Below, in pieces: positions 1-6,912 of a DNA stretch of 9,932 nucleotides. The stretch's first letter is position 1; every line of letters begins with the position of its first letter. The DNA comes from Gammaproteobacteria bacterium (GTDB taxonomy: Bacteria > Pseudomonadota > Gammaproteobacteria > UBA9214), in the NCBI GenBank assembly GCA_030599705.1, contig JAUVNM010000036.1:1-9932 (forward strand). Reading direction: 5' to 3'. Both the position numbers and the translations under genes were made by a program. The notes under the pieces were generated by a model, which was not told where the DNA came from, made no database searches, and saw only the letters and a program-made list of their open reading frames with translations.

Positions 1-100
1 AATTATCCTGACGAGGCTTAAAGTTATTCCTCATTCAGCCGTTTGTCTGTTGGATACTTTATGAGACCACGACCGGTCCACACAGTAGTTCAGCCAATAA

Positions 101-106
101 AAGGGA
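101..106 (+). promoter_or_regulatory. Shine-Dalgarno for the TTG start at 114
   Basis: AAGGGA lies 7 bases upstream of TTG at 114. The next in-frame ATG is at 141, inside the first membrane segment, and would remove the positively charged N-terminus (R2, K6) that precedes it. The ribosome site and membrane topology therefore both favour the TTG. I see no convincing -35/-10 pair in bases 1-100. Confidence 0.6.
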
Positions 107-113
107 ATAACGC

Positions 114-2561
114 TTGCGCCTGCAAACCAAGATTCTGTTAATGCTGATCCCCCTGATCGTCCTGCCGATACTGGCACTGGGTTGGGCCACCTATTCAGGG
201 ATGATGAAAGACGCGCACAAACAGTCCCAACAGCAGATGACCAATGTACTGGACCAGGTCCAGTCCCGGACCGATACCCAGCTGCGCACCGCGCGTGCCA
301 ATGCCAGCCTGTTTGCGAACAGCAGACTGATTGAACGCTTTGTCCATGGTGACTCGATTTCGGAACCCAGGGTCGAACTCACGCCGTTGATACTCGACAG
401 CCTGTTCAACTACCAGATGGCGTACCCGGAATACTATGAGATACGCCTTGTCTCACCCAGGGGCAAGGAGGTACTGCGCTCCGCACTCGGGGATACCGAG
501 AACAAATATATAGATGAATCAGACAGTCCGTATTTCATGGCTATGCAGGGCCATCAAGGTATAACCTACACCACGTTTTTCAGGAACCCGGACAATAACC
601 AGCCAGCGCTACTGGTTAGCAAACCATTACTCGGTAGTGAAGATGGCAATCAGGGAGTGAACAGCAGGCTCCACGGTTACCTGATGCTGACAGTTGACCT
701 GGGCTTCCTGAAAAAGCTGACGCTAAGTGAAAAGATCGGCGAATATGGGCAGATATTCTTTACCGATGCCACCGGCACCATCCTGTTCCACCGTTCGACG
801 GGAGATGTCGGAAAACAGCTCCCCGCAGGGCTGTTTGACAAGCTGAAAGCTGCTCCCGGCACCACGATTGCAGGTAGCTACGCGGACCAGGACGTCAAGT
901 ATCAGGCAACAAAACTGCACGACTGGCTGTACGCGGTTGCGTTTTACCCGGAGCATGAACTGATTGCCAAGCACAGCAGTCTGGGATGGTCGGTCGCCCT
1001 GTTCACATTTATCGCCATCCTGCTGATCTCGACGTTCATCTTCAGCATCCTTAAAATGCTGCTGATCCGGCCCATCCAGCAACTCAGCCATGCCGCCAGC
1101 GAGATAGGCCGTGGCCAGATGCTGGTGACGATCGATGTCGACTCGAATGACGAAATCGGTGATCTCGCAACTACCTTCAGGGAAATGGGAAAAAGCCTGA
1201 ATAACTACCACGAACAGGTGCACTACGTGGCCTACCATGACAGCCTCACCGGACTGCCGAATCGCAAGATGTTCAAGGACTACCTGACCCGGGCTGCGGC
1301 AGAAGCACTACGCCATGGGCGTGAGCTGTCAATCCTGTTCCTCGACCTGGATAACTTCAAGCGCATCAATGACACCATGGGCCACCATGCCGGCGACAAG
1401 CTGCTCAAGGCCTTTGCTGACCGCCTGTCCAGCTGTCTGCGCATGAGCGACGTAATTGCCCATCCTGCCAACGAAGATGCCGGTGAACTCCTGGCCCGGC
1501 TCGCCGGTGATGAATTCATCATCCTGCTGCCGAACACCAAGGGGTCCGGTGACTCACAGAAAGTTGCCAGCCGTATAATCGAATCGCTGAAGGAGCCATT
1601 CAGCATCGACCAGCAGGAACTCCATGTCAGCACCAGTATTGGCATCGCACTGCTCCCGGGTGACGGTGTTGACAGTAATGAGCTGCTGAAGAATGCTGAC
1701 ATCGCCATGTATTCCGCAAAAAAACTGGGGCGCAATAACTACCAGTACTATTCCAGTGACATGAACGATAATGCGGTACGCAAGCTACTGGTAGAAAACC
1801 GGCTGCGGCGTGCTGTTGAAAACAACGAACTCGAACTGTATTTCCAGCCGCAGATGAATCTTTCCACGGGTCTTATCTCCGGGGTCGAATCACTGTTACG
1901 CTGGCACGATGACCAGCTCGGTCAGATATCACCGGAAGTGTTTATCCCGATCGCCGAGGAATACGGGCTCATTATCCCGATCAGCGAATGGGTAATTCAC
2001 GAGGCCTGCCGAAAGGCACGCGAGTGGCATGACAAATTCCATGCATCCATCACGATGTCGATTAACATCTCCGCCGTGCATTTCAACGGGCCGGACCTGG
2101 AATCCGTCATTAAGGAAAGCCTCAGCAAAACCGGGCTGGACCCGAAATACCTGGAGCTGGAACTGACCGAAACCAGCATTCTGCAGGATCCGGAGCTGGC
2201 AACCAGGACGCTGATTGCATTCAAGAAGATCGGACTGCAAATTTCGCTGGACGACTTCGGTACCGGGTATTCCTCACTCAGTTATCTAACGAAGCTGCCC
2301 ATCGACAAGCTCAAGATCGACAAGAGCTTTATTATGAACATGAAACCCGATAACAGAGGCATGTCTATTGTGTCTGCGATCATCGCCATGGGCCACAGTC
2401 TCAACATGATGGTCATTGCCGAGGGCGTGGAGACAACAGAAAACATGCAGTTGTTGCGCAGGATGCACTGTGACATGGTGCAGGGTTACTTCATTGCCCA
2501 TCCCATGCCGGCCGCTGAATTCGAGGAAATGATTGCCGACCTCCTGAAGCGCCGGGCCTAG
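114..2561 (+). CDS. Membrane-bound GGDEF/EAL cyclic-di-GMP signalling protein with periplasmic sensor and HAMP
   Basis: This 815-residue inner-membrane protein should make and/or degrade cyclic-di-GMP in response to a periplasmic signal. Membrane segment 1 spans about residues 7-28. A periplasmic domain of about 255 residues, of dCACHE-like size, follows. Membrane segment 2 is at about 290-317, HAMP at about 315-368, GGDEF at about 372-545 and EAL at about 558-812. The cyclase signature is AGDEF (464-468), an accepted variant of GGDEF. A possible I-site RMSD (443-446) is separated from it by about 12 extra residues compared with the usual spacing. The EAL motif reads ESL (592-594). The other residues expected of an active phosphodiesterase are visible: N651, E686 in LTE, the DDFG of 713-716, K734, E770 and E773 in EGVE, and QGY (790-792). 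Phosphodiesterase activity is therefore likely and cyclase activity plausible. The start is TTG with AAGGGA 7 bases upstream. The gene is followed by a REP-like palindrome and looks monocistronic. The ligand is unknown. Confidence 0.93.
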   Translation: MRLQTKILLMLIPLIVLPILALGWATYSGMMKDAHKQSQQQMTNVLDQVQSRTDTQLRTARANASLFANSRLIERFVHGDSISEPRVELTPLILDSLFNYQMAYPEYYEIRLVSPRGKEVLRSALGDTENKYIDESDSPYFMAMQGHQGITYTTFFRNPDNNQPALLVSKPLLGSEDGNQGVNSRLHGYLMLTVDLGFLKKLTLSEKIGEYGQIFFTDATGTILFHRSTGDVGKQLPAGLFDKLKAAPGTTIAGSYADQDVKYQATKLHDWLYAVAFYPEHELIAKHSSLGWSVALFTFIAILLISTFIFSILKMLLIRPIQQLSHAASEIGRGQMLVTIDVDSNDEIGDLATTFREMGKSLNNYHEQVHYVAYHDSLTGLPNRKMFKDYLTRAAAEALRHGRELSILFLDLDNFKRINDTMGHHAGDKLLKAFADRLSSCLRMSDVIAHPANEDAGELLARLAGDEFIILLPNTKGSGDSQKVASRIIESLKEPFSIDQQELHVSTSIGIALLPGDGVDSNELLKNADIAMYSAKKLGRNNYQYYSSDMNDNAVRKLLVENRLRRAVENNELELYFQPQMNLSTGLISGVESLLRWHDDQLGQISPEVFIPIAEEYGLIIPISEWVIHEACRKAREWHDKFHASITMSINISAVHFNGPDLESVIKESLSKTGLDPKYLELELTETSILQDPELATRTLIAFKKIGLQISLDDFGTGYSSLSYLTKLPIDKLKIDKSFIMNMKPDNRGMSIVSAIIAMGHSLNMMVIAEGVETTENMQLLRRMHCDMVQGYFIAHPMPAAEFEEMIADLLKRRA

Positions 2562-2585
2562 TACTCTATCCAGAAATACCTGCTC

Positions 2586-2691
2586 TTCCCCTGATCAAGT
2601 AGGGCCGAATTCATTCGGCCAATCATGACTGGTTGAATGAATTCGACCCTACAATTCAAAAATGGTTGATTTACCCGCTCAATCAGGGGAA
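2586..2691. repeat. Compound REP-like inverted repeat (GTAGGG head) with outer 10-bp inverted repeats
   Basis: Two head-to-head units, 2599-2620 (+) and 2631-2652 (-), form an inverted repeat with 19 of 22 positions matching and a 10-base loop. Each unit starts with GTAGGG and can also fold alone; the left unit forms GGCCGAAT / ATTCGGCC with a 2-base loop. Outside lies a perfect 10-bp inverted pair, TTCCCCTGAT (2586-2595) and ATCAGGGGAA (2682-2691), giving a nested element of about 106 bp. It sits just after the GGDEF/EAL stop and could act in mRNA 3'-end stabilisation or termination, although there is no U-tract. The GTAG head followed by a hairpin is the known form of REP sequences mobilised by TnpA-REP (RAYT) proteins. 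Assignment to that class is inference. Confidence 0.7.
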
Positions 2692-2801
2692 CGGCCAAAA
2701 AACCTACCGGCCTGTGACAGGGCACTGATACTATTTCGTCTTGCATAAATACCGGGAAAACGATTCTGACAGTTGCTGCAGGGAAACCGGCTGACCCTTA
2801 C

Positions 2802-4064
2802 ATGATATTCGGCATCCGTTTACATCCTTCCCTGCTGCTCGCAGGACTGCTGGCCTGCGGACCCGCAATTGCACAGGAGAGTTACACAGACCTGCGCGGC
2901 AATGTCACGGCAGAATGGCTGGGGTTCTGGAGAGATGAAAAATTCCCGAACCAGCATGACAGTTACCTGTCACTGGCTGCCGAACCCGAGCTGATCCATG
3001 AAAGAAACCGCGGCAATGATATCTTCACTTTCAAGCCCTTCTACCGCATCGACCAGCACGACAACAAGCGCACCCACGGCGACATTCGCGAACTGTCCTG
3101 GATCCACGCCGCACGCGACTGGGAGCTGAACGCCGGGATCAGCAAGGTATTCTGGGGCGTGACCGAGGCGGTGCACCTGGTCGATATCATCAACCAGACG
3201 GACTTCGTCGAGAATATCGACGGCGAGGACAAGCTGGGGCAACCAATGGTCAACCTGGCATTGATCCGGGACTGGGGAGTAGTGGACCTGTTCGTGTTGC
3301 CATACTTCAGGGAACGCACCTTCAGTGACAAAGAGGGAAGGCCGCGTTTCGGGATCCCGGTTGACAACAACAATGTCATATATGAAAACTCCCACGAGGA
3401 GAATCATGTCGACCTCGCCGTGCGCTGGTCGCACAGCTTCGGCGACTGGGACGTGGGCATCGCCCACTTTGTGGGCACCTCACGTGAACCGCGGTTTGTC
3501 TTTCTTCCAGAAAATATCAACCCGGTGACGCTGCTGCCGAAGAGCAGCAACCAGCTCTATGAACAGATCCACCAGACCAGTATCGATGTCCAGGCCACCC
3601 TGGGCAGCTGGTTGTGGAAACTGGAAGCCTATACTCGCAGCGGGCAGGAAGACCGCTTCACGGCGGCCGCCGGCGGTTTTGAATACACCTTCGTCGGCGT
3701 GCACGATACGGCAGTCGATGTCGGCGTCATTTCTGAATACCTGTATGACGGTCGTGATGATGAATTCGACACCTCGACCGTCAAGCTCAATGAACCCTTT
3801 TCGGCCAGCGTCTTCGATAACGACGTGGTACTCGGGCTGCGCTTCACCTTCAACGATACGCAAAGCACCGAATTGCTGGCCAGCTCCATCATTGATATCC
3901 AGGGCGATGGAGTCAGCTACAATGTCGAAGCCAGCCGGCGTCTCACCGACAGCTGGAAGCTGTCAATGGAAGTACGTGGTGTATTCTTTGTTGATGAAGG
4001 CACCACCCTGTCCAGTTTCGAGAATGATGACCGCGTGCGGCTCGAGCTGACACGCTATTTCTAG
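2802..4064 (+). CDS. Predicted outer-membrane beta-barrel protein, family not recognised
   Basis: This 420-residue exported protein has a signal peptide: R6, a hydrophobic core at about 9-20, and a likely signal peptidase I cut after AIA at 22-24. The mature chain has many alternating aromatic/hydrophobic strands with acidic loops and ends in RYF with a terminal phenylalanine, the usual outer-membrane barrel C-terminus. The most distinctive stretch is 114-148, SKVFWGVTEAVHLVDIINQT followed by a DxxxNxDGEDKLGQP-like segment. Its regularity suggests a conserved core rather than low-complexity barrel sequence. I know no function for the family; a channel or surface protein is possible. The start at 2802 has no strong Shine-Dalgarno (a GCAGGGA at 2778-2784 is too far away), but it gives a proper signal peptide. 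The sequence LLAC at 16-19 resembles a lipobox, but the AIA site and barrel C-terminus favour a non-lipidated protein. It stands alone on the + strand, 240 bases after the GGDEF/EAL gene, and converges on the LuxR-type gene. Confidence 0.85.
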   Translation: MIFGIRLHPSLLLAGLLACGPAIAQESYTDLRGNVTAEWLGFWRDEKFPNQHDSYLSLAAEPELIHERNRGNDIFTFKPFYRIDQHDNKRTHGDIRELSWIHAARDWELNAGISKVFWGVTEAVHLVDIINQTDFVENIDGEDKLGQPMVNLALIRDWGVVDLFVLPYFRERTFSDKEGRPRFGIPVDNNNVIYENSHEENHVDLAVRWSHSFGDWDVGIAHFVGTSREPRFVFLPENINPVTLLPKSSNQLYEQIHQTSIDVQATLGSWLWKLEAYTRSGQEDRFTAAAGGFEYTFVGVHDTAVDVGVISEYLYDGRDDEFDTSTVKLNEPFSASVFDNDVVLGLRFTFNDTQSTELLASSIIDIQGDGVSYNVEASRRLTDSWKLSMEVRGVFFVDEGTTLSSFENDDRVRLELTRYF

Positions 4065-4105
4065 AGTAATGGGAGAATCTGGCCTGGATATAAGTCCGTG
4101 GACTT

Positions 4106-4212
4106 GTAGGAGCCAGCTGAAGGTGAGGCGCTTGCGCCGAGAGGCTGCCCTGGGGCATGCTGGCGAATCCGGTATCCGGGAAGACCGTGTTCGCCAGCAA
4201 GCTGGCTCCTAC
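4106..4212. repeat. REP-like inverted pair (GTAGGAGCCAGC head) between convergent genes
   Basis: The outer arms are a perfect 13-bp inverted repeat, GTAGGAGCCAGCT (4106-4118) and its reverse complement (4200-4212). The right-hand unit, read on the - strand from 4212, is a complete REP: the GTAGGA head, then the hairpin GCCAGC-TT-GCTGGC, then GAA. GCTGGCGAA at 4159-4167 pairs perfectly with TTCGCCAGC at 4190-4198. The left unit keeps the head, but its hairpin is replaced by unrelated sequence with its own stem GGCGC-TT-GCGCC (4127-4138). A small palindrome, CCGG-TAT-CCGG (4169-4179), sits in the middle loop. The element fills the space between two convergent stop codons, a typical REP position, and could serve as a bidirectional transcript end. 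It overlaps the last codon of the - strand gene. Confidence 0.8.
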
Positions 4213-4949
4213 TGTTTAAGACCTGCGCGCAGCATCCCGGAAATACTGCCGACCGGACTGACTTCCTCGAATACCGATAGAATCAGCTGGGCACGATTCT
4301 TGACATCGAACTTGCGAAACAGGTTGGTAATATGTGCCTTCACCCCCTGGCTGGACAGGCACAGTTGCCCGGCGATGTCCCGGGTCAGCAGGCCCTGCAT
4401 GATCAGCACCAGCACCTGGGCTTCACGGCGAGACAGCCGCTGCCCGAGTTTCTGAACGCTGTCCCTGATCGAGGTATTGATGCAGCCGGTCGAAAAGAAC
4501 CGCTCCATGATATGACGTTCCACCCAGTATTCACCCCGTTCCACACAGCGGACGGCGTGCGTCAGATGCTCCCCGTGCATACGCTCATTGATATATCCGT
4601 AAATACCGGCGCTCACTGCCACGAACAGGCTGTCGTCACTCATCCCGCTGCCGAACAGCAGGATACGCACATCAGGAAACTTGCCGAGGATGCCCCGGAT
4701 AAACTCGCCGACCGGCTCCGGCACCACACTGGAATGGATTAACAGGATGTCTGGGGCAGTGGTTGACAGCGTTTGCATGCAGGACCCGCCCGGTTCCACG
4801 CACGACACCCGGCAGGAATTATCGCTGGACTCCAGAATACTGACGATTCCGTTGACCGCAACATCCTGGCGGGCAGCAATCAGGATCTTGCTCCGGACCA
4901 TATCCGGTCCGTCGAGTATCGGTAGTTCGGCTGTATCTGACCCTGACAT
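4209..4949 (-). CDS. LuxR-type transcriptional regulator with degenerate receiver domain
   Basis: This 246-residue cytoplasmic DNA-binding protein has the NarL/LuxR layout: receiver-like domain at about 20-137, linker, and LuxR-type helix-turn-helix at about 172-226 (LSRREAQVL, then GLLTRDIAGQLCLSSQGVKA). The receiver fold pattern is present, but the phosphorylation residues are replaced. The usual acidic pair is A26-R27, the phospho-acceptor aspartate position is H72 (ILLIHSS), the switch Thr/Ser position is G100 or S101, and the conserved lysine after GY is E122. It probably does not respond to a histidine kinase by Asp phosphorylation and may instead bind a ligand or partner, or be constitutive. 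I chose ATG 4949 over TTG 4964 because GGGGGA lies 7 bases before the ATG, whereas TTG 4964 has no ribosome site. The stop TAG lies inside a REP element. No sensor kinase is adjacent. The gene lies 112-127 bases beyond the phosphatase-kinase gene on the same strand, with a possible promoter of its own. Its target is unknown. Confidence 0.88.
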   Translation of the reverse strand: MSGSDTAELPILDGPDMVRSKILIAARQDVAVNGIVSILESSDNSCRVSCVEPGGSCMQTLSTTAPDILLIHSSVVPEPVGEFIRGILGKFPDVRILLFGSGMSDDSLFVAVSAGIYGYINERMHGEHLTHAVRCVERGEYWVERHIMERFFSTGCINTSIRDSVQKLGQRLSRREAQVLVLIMQGLLTRDIAGQLCLSSQGVKAHITNLFRKFDVKNRAQLILSVFEEVSPVGSISGMLRAGLKQ

Positions 4950-4956
4950 GACTGTA

Positions 4957-4962
4957 TCCCCC
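4957..4962 (-). promoter_or_regulatory. Shine-Dalgarno choosing ATG 4949 for the LuxR-type gene
   Basis: On the - strand GGGGGA runs from 4962 to 4957, 7 bases before ATG at 4949. The alternative TTG at 4964 overlaps this site and has no purine-rich stretch at the right distance. Confidence 0.6.
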
Positions 4963-4999
4963 AACCGGACAAGAACGTTATAAAAAGTAATTAAACATA

Positions 5000-5028
5000 T
5001 TTTAATATAATACTATTGTTTATGTCAA
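5000..5028 (-). promoter_or_regulatory. Possible sigma-70 promoter of the LuxR-type gene
   Basis: Within a markedly AT-rich 50-base stretch, the - strand carries an exact TTGACA (5028-5023). It is followed after 17 bases by TTAAAA (5005-5000), a weak -10. TATTAA after 15 bases is an alternative. The position, about 50 bases before ATG 4949, suits a private promoter, so the regulator need not depend on read-through from the transporter/kinase operon. The -35 is strong and the -10 is poor. Confidence 0.45.
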
Positions 5029-5076
5029 AAGAACCCCATAACCCTGCCCGGCGCCGGCTACCATGACTGCAGCGCA

Positions 5077-6789
5077 TCAGGCCGCCAGCCGGTAGAACAG
5101 CCACAGGTTCAGCAGGAACAGCAGCAGGGCGATTCCCTTCCAGATCAGCAGCGGATTACGCTCCATCAGAGGCTCGGTATGTTCGCGGGTAAAAGCGGGA
5201 TTGGGGTGCGACAGGTCATGCACAAATTCCGAGAGCAGCGCATAGCGCCGGGCGCGCGGGATGGCAACGGCTTTCTGTAGCGCCTTGTCCATCCATCCGG
5301 GCACATCGGGGTTATGGCGTATGGCCGGGATGTAATTTGCACGCCGCAGTTTTCTCAACGTCAACTCTTTCCTGCCGTAGGGCAACTGCCCGGTCAGCAT
5401 TTCATAGACGATGACCCCGAGTGAATAATTATCAGATACATTACTGCCGGCATAGCCCTGCAGATATTCAGGTGCCGCATAACTGCGGGTGCCCAGCGGA
5501 CCCTGGTCGGCCAGCGGCGTGGTGATTTCCTCGATGCCGGCAATCTTGGTGGAACCAAAATCGATGAGCTTCACCGTACCGTAGCGGTCGATCATAATGT
5601 TCTCCGGCTTCAGGTCCTGGTGCAGCATTTCCTGGCGATGCAGCGCACGCAGACCGGCCGCAATCTGGCGGGCTATCTCGCGCACATCCTCAAATGCAGG
5701 TAACGGGTTGTCATGCATCCATTGCCGCAAGGTCCAGCCGTCGATGTATTCCGTTATATAGTAGAGGCACTGGCGCCGCCCGTGCGGTTCCAGAACTTTC
5801 AGCACATGCTGGTTGTTGATGCGCCGGCCGGCCCATTCCTCGTGCAGGAAGCGGTCGATGTACGCCGGGTCATCTTCGTAATTGACGGACGGCGTCTTGA
5901 GAATGACCTTGTGGTCGGTTTGGGTATCCACGGCCAGGTAGACCTGGGTGCGCTTGCTGGCATGCAGCTCGCGCACGATCTTGTAACCGTCCAGCACCAT
6001 GCCCGGTTCCAGTGGCGGCGGGAACGGCAGTTCGGAGAATTGCTGGTAGAATTCGTGCGCATTCTGGTGCGGCAGTTCCTCGACCCTGAATACCTGGCAG
6101 GTCACATTGTCGAGACTGGCGTTTGCCAGTGCCCGCTCGACGATATTTCCTGCAACACCATCGCAATCAGCACTCATGCCATAGAGGTATTCCGCCAGCT
6201 CATTGTCATCGACGTAGTCATGCACACCGTCTGTCGTCAGCAGGTAGATATCGCCCTGCTCCACCGGCAACGACCGGTAATCGATCTCCATGTGCAATTC
6301 GATGCCCATGGCCCGGCTGAGATAGTTCTTTTCCTCGGAAATATGTATACGATGGTCACGCGTCAGGCATTCCAGCCGGCCATTGCGCATGCGGTAGATA
6401 CGGGTATCGCCGACATGGAACAGGTGGGCCGTGGCGGACTTGATCACCAGCACACTCAGCGTGGTCACCATGGCCTGGGCGGATTCGTACTCACGGTGAC
6501 CCTGCCCGTACAACCAGCGGTTCAGGGCCGTGAGTACCTTTTCACCGGAGGTCTCGGTACTCCAGGACTCGGGAGTCGTGAAATAGTCGGCGAGAAAACC
6601 GGCAACACAGGCCTCCGCCGCTTCCTTGCCGGCCTCGCTGCCGCTCATGCCGTCGGCAATGACGGCCGCGATGCCCTTGGTGTTCAGCAGTGCGACGTCG
6701 GGAACCCGGATCCCGCAGGCGTCATCATTGGACTCCTTGATACCGGCGTTGCTGTGTTGCCCGGAGGCAATTTTCAGGATGGCGGACAT
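5077..6789 (-). CDS. Bifunctional PP2C phosphatase / Ser-Thr protein kinase with C-terminal membrane anchor
   Basis: This 570-residue protein fuses a PP2C-type phosphatase (about 1-237) to a Hanks-type kinase (about 268-525) and ends in one membrane segment (about 547-567), so both catalytic domains should face the cytoplasm. PP2C metal-site motifs are present: NDD at 21-23, ADG at 45-47, HVGDTR at 125-130, TTDG at 185-188 and DN at 227-228. Kinase motifs are the lysine of VILK (K298), a likely helix-C glutamate (E317/E318), HQDLKPEN (390-397) in place of HRD, DFG (410-412), APE (439-441) and D453. The glycine-rich loop is degenerate (RELHASKRTQV, 273-283, no glycines). Phosphatase activity is likely; kinase activity is plausible but atypical. 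Family knowledge: kinase/phosphatase fusions of this kind lie next to nitrate transporter and nirB genes in Pseudomonas and relatives, with no well-established substrate that I know of. Here it follows the transporter on the same strand after 123 bases and is probably co-transcribed. The ATG has no strong Shine-Dalgarno, but the PP2C N-terminus begins properly there. Confidence 0.93.
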   Translation of the reverse strand: MSAILKIASGQHSNAGIKESNDDACGIRVPDVALLNTKGIAAVIADGMSGSEAGKEAAEACVAGFLADYFTTPESWSTETSGEKVLTALNRWLYGQGHREYESAQAMVTTLSVLVIKSATAHLFHVGDTRIYRMRNGRLECLTRDHRIHISEEKNYLSRAMGIELHMEIDYRSLPVEQGDIYLLTTDGVHDYVDDNELAEYLYGMSADCDGVAGNIVERALANASLDNVTCQVFRVEELPHQNAHEFYQQFSELPFPPPLEPGMVLDGYKIVRELHASKRTQVYLAVDTQTDHKVILKTPSVNYEDDPAYIDRFLHEEWAGRRINNQHVLKVLEPHGRRQCLYYITEYIDGWTLRQWMHDNPLPAFEDVREIARQIAAGLRALHRQEMLHQDLKPENIMIDRYGTVKLIDFGSTKIAGIEEITTPLADQGPLGTRSYAAPEYLQGYAGSNVSDNYSLGVIVYEMLTGQLPYGRKELTLRKLRRANYIPAIRHNPDVPGWMDKALQKAVAIPRARRYALLSEFVHDLSHPNPAFTREHTEPLMERNPLLIWKGIALLLFLLNLWLFYRLAA

Positions 6790-6835
6790 GCTGGTATTGT
6801 ATCGGGATCAGGGCGTATTTTTCCCAGGTTTACGG

Positions 6836-6885
6836 GGTAGGACCGGCGCCCCGCCGGGAATTCCCCGCGAGGCGCGGGTCCTACC
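6836..6885. repeat. REP-like inverted pair (GTAGGACC head) between transporter and kinase genes
   Basis: Two units meet head-out around a shared centre. The left unit (+, from 6837) is GTAGGA plus the hairpin CCGGCG-CCC-CGCCGG (6843-6857). The right unit (-, from 6884) is GTAGGA plus the hairpin CCCGCG-CCT-CGCGGG (6864-6878). They share the central palindrome GGGAATTCCC (6856-6865). Long-range pairing of 6836-6849 with 6872-6885 is 13 of 14. The one long-arm mismatch (G versus C) is matched by the opposite change in each local stem, so both small hairpins stay perfect. Lying between two co-directional genes, it could stabilise the upstream nasA message or reduce read-through into the kinase gene. 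Confidence 0.75.
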
Positions 6886-6912
6886 TGTAAGCCGGATATT
6901 CGCGAAATTTCC

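Noticed and set aside
723..1238. 171-codon - strand frame opposite the GGDEF/EAL gene, and similar ones opposite the barrel gene
   Set aside because: Antisense shadows of well-supported genes, with no domain signal or independent ribosome site.
2850..2870. Lipoprotein signal (LLAC at residues 16-19) in the barrel protein
   Set aside because: A standard AIA cleavage site follows and the C-terminus is that of a beta-barrel. The -2 leucine is also a poor lipobox fit.
4950..4964. TTG 4964 as start of the LuxR-type gene
   Set aside because: It adds five residues, has no Shine-Dalgarno, and overlaps the GGGGGA that serves ATG 4949.
5045..5062. GC-rich GCCGGCGCC stretch as a rho-independent terminator after the kinase gene
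   Set aside because: The palindrome has essentially no loop and no adjacent U-run on either strand, so a terminator cannot be supported.
5713..6840. 375-codon open frame on the + strand opposite the phosphatase-kinase
   Set aside because: The - strand frame has clear PP2C and kinase motifs throughout. The + frame has no recognisable domain and follows from the codon bias of the real gene.
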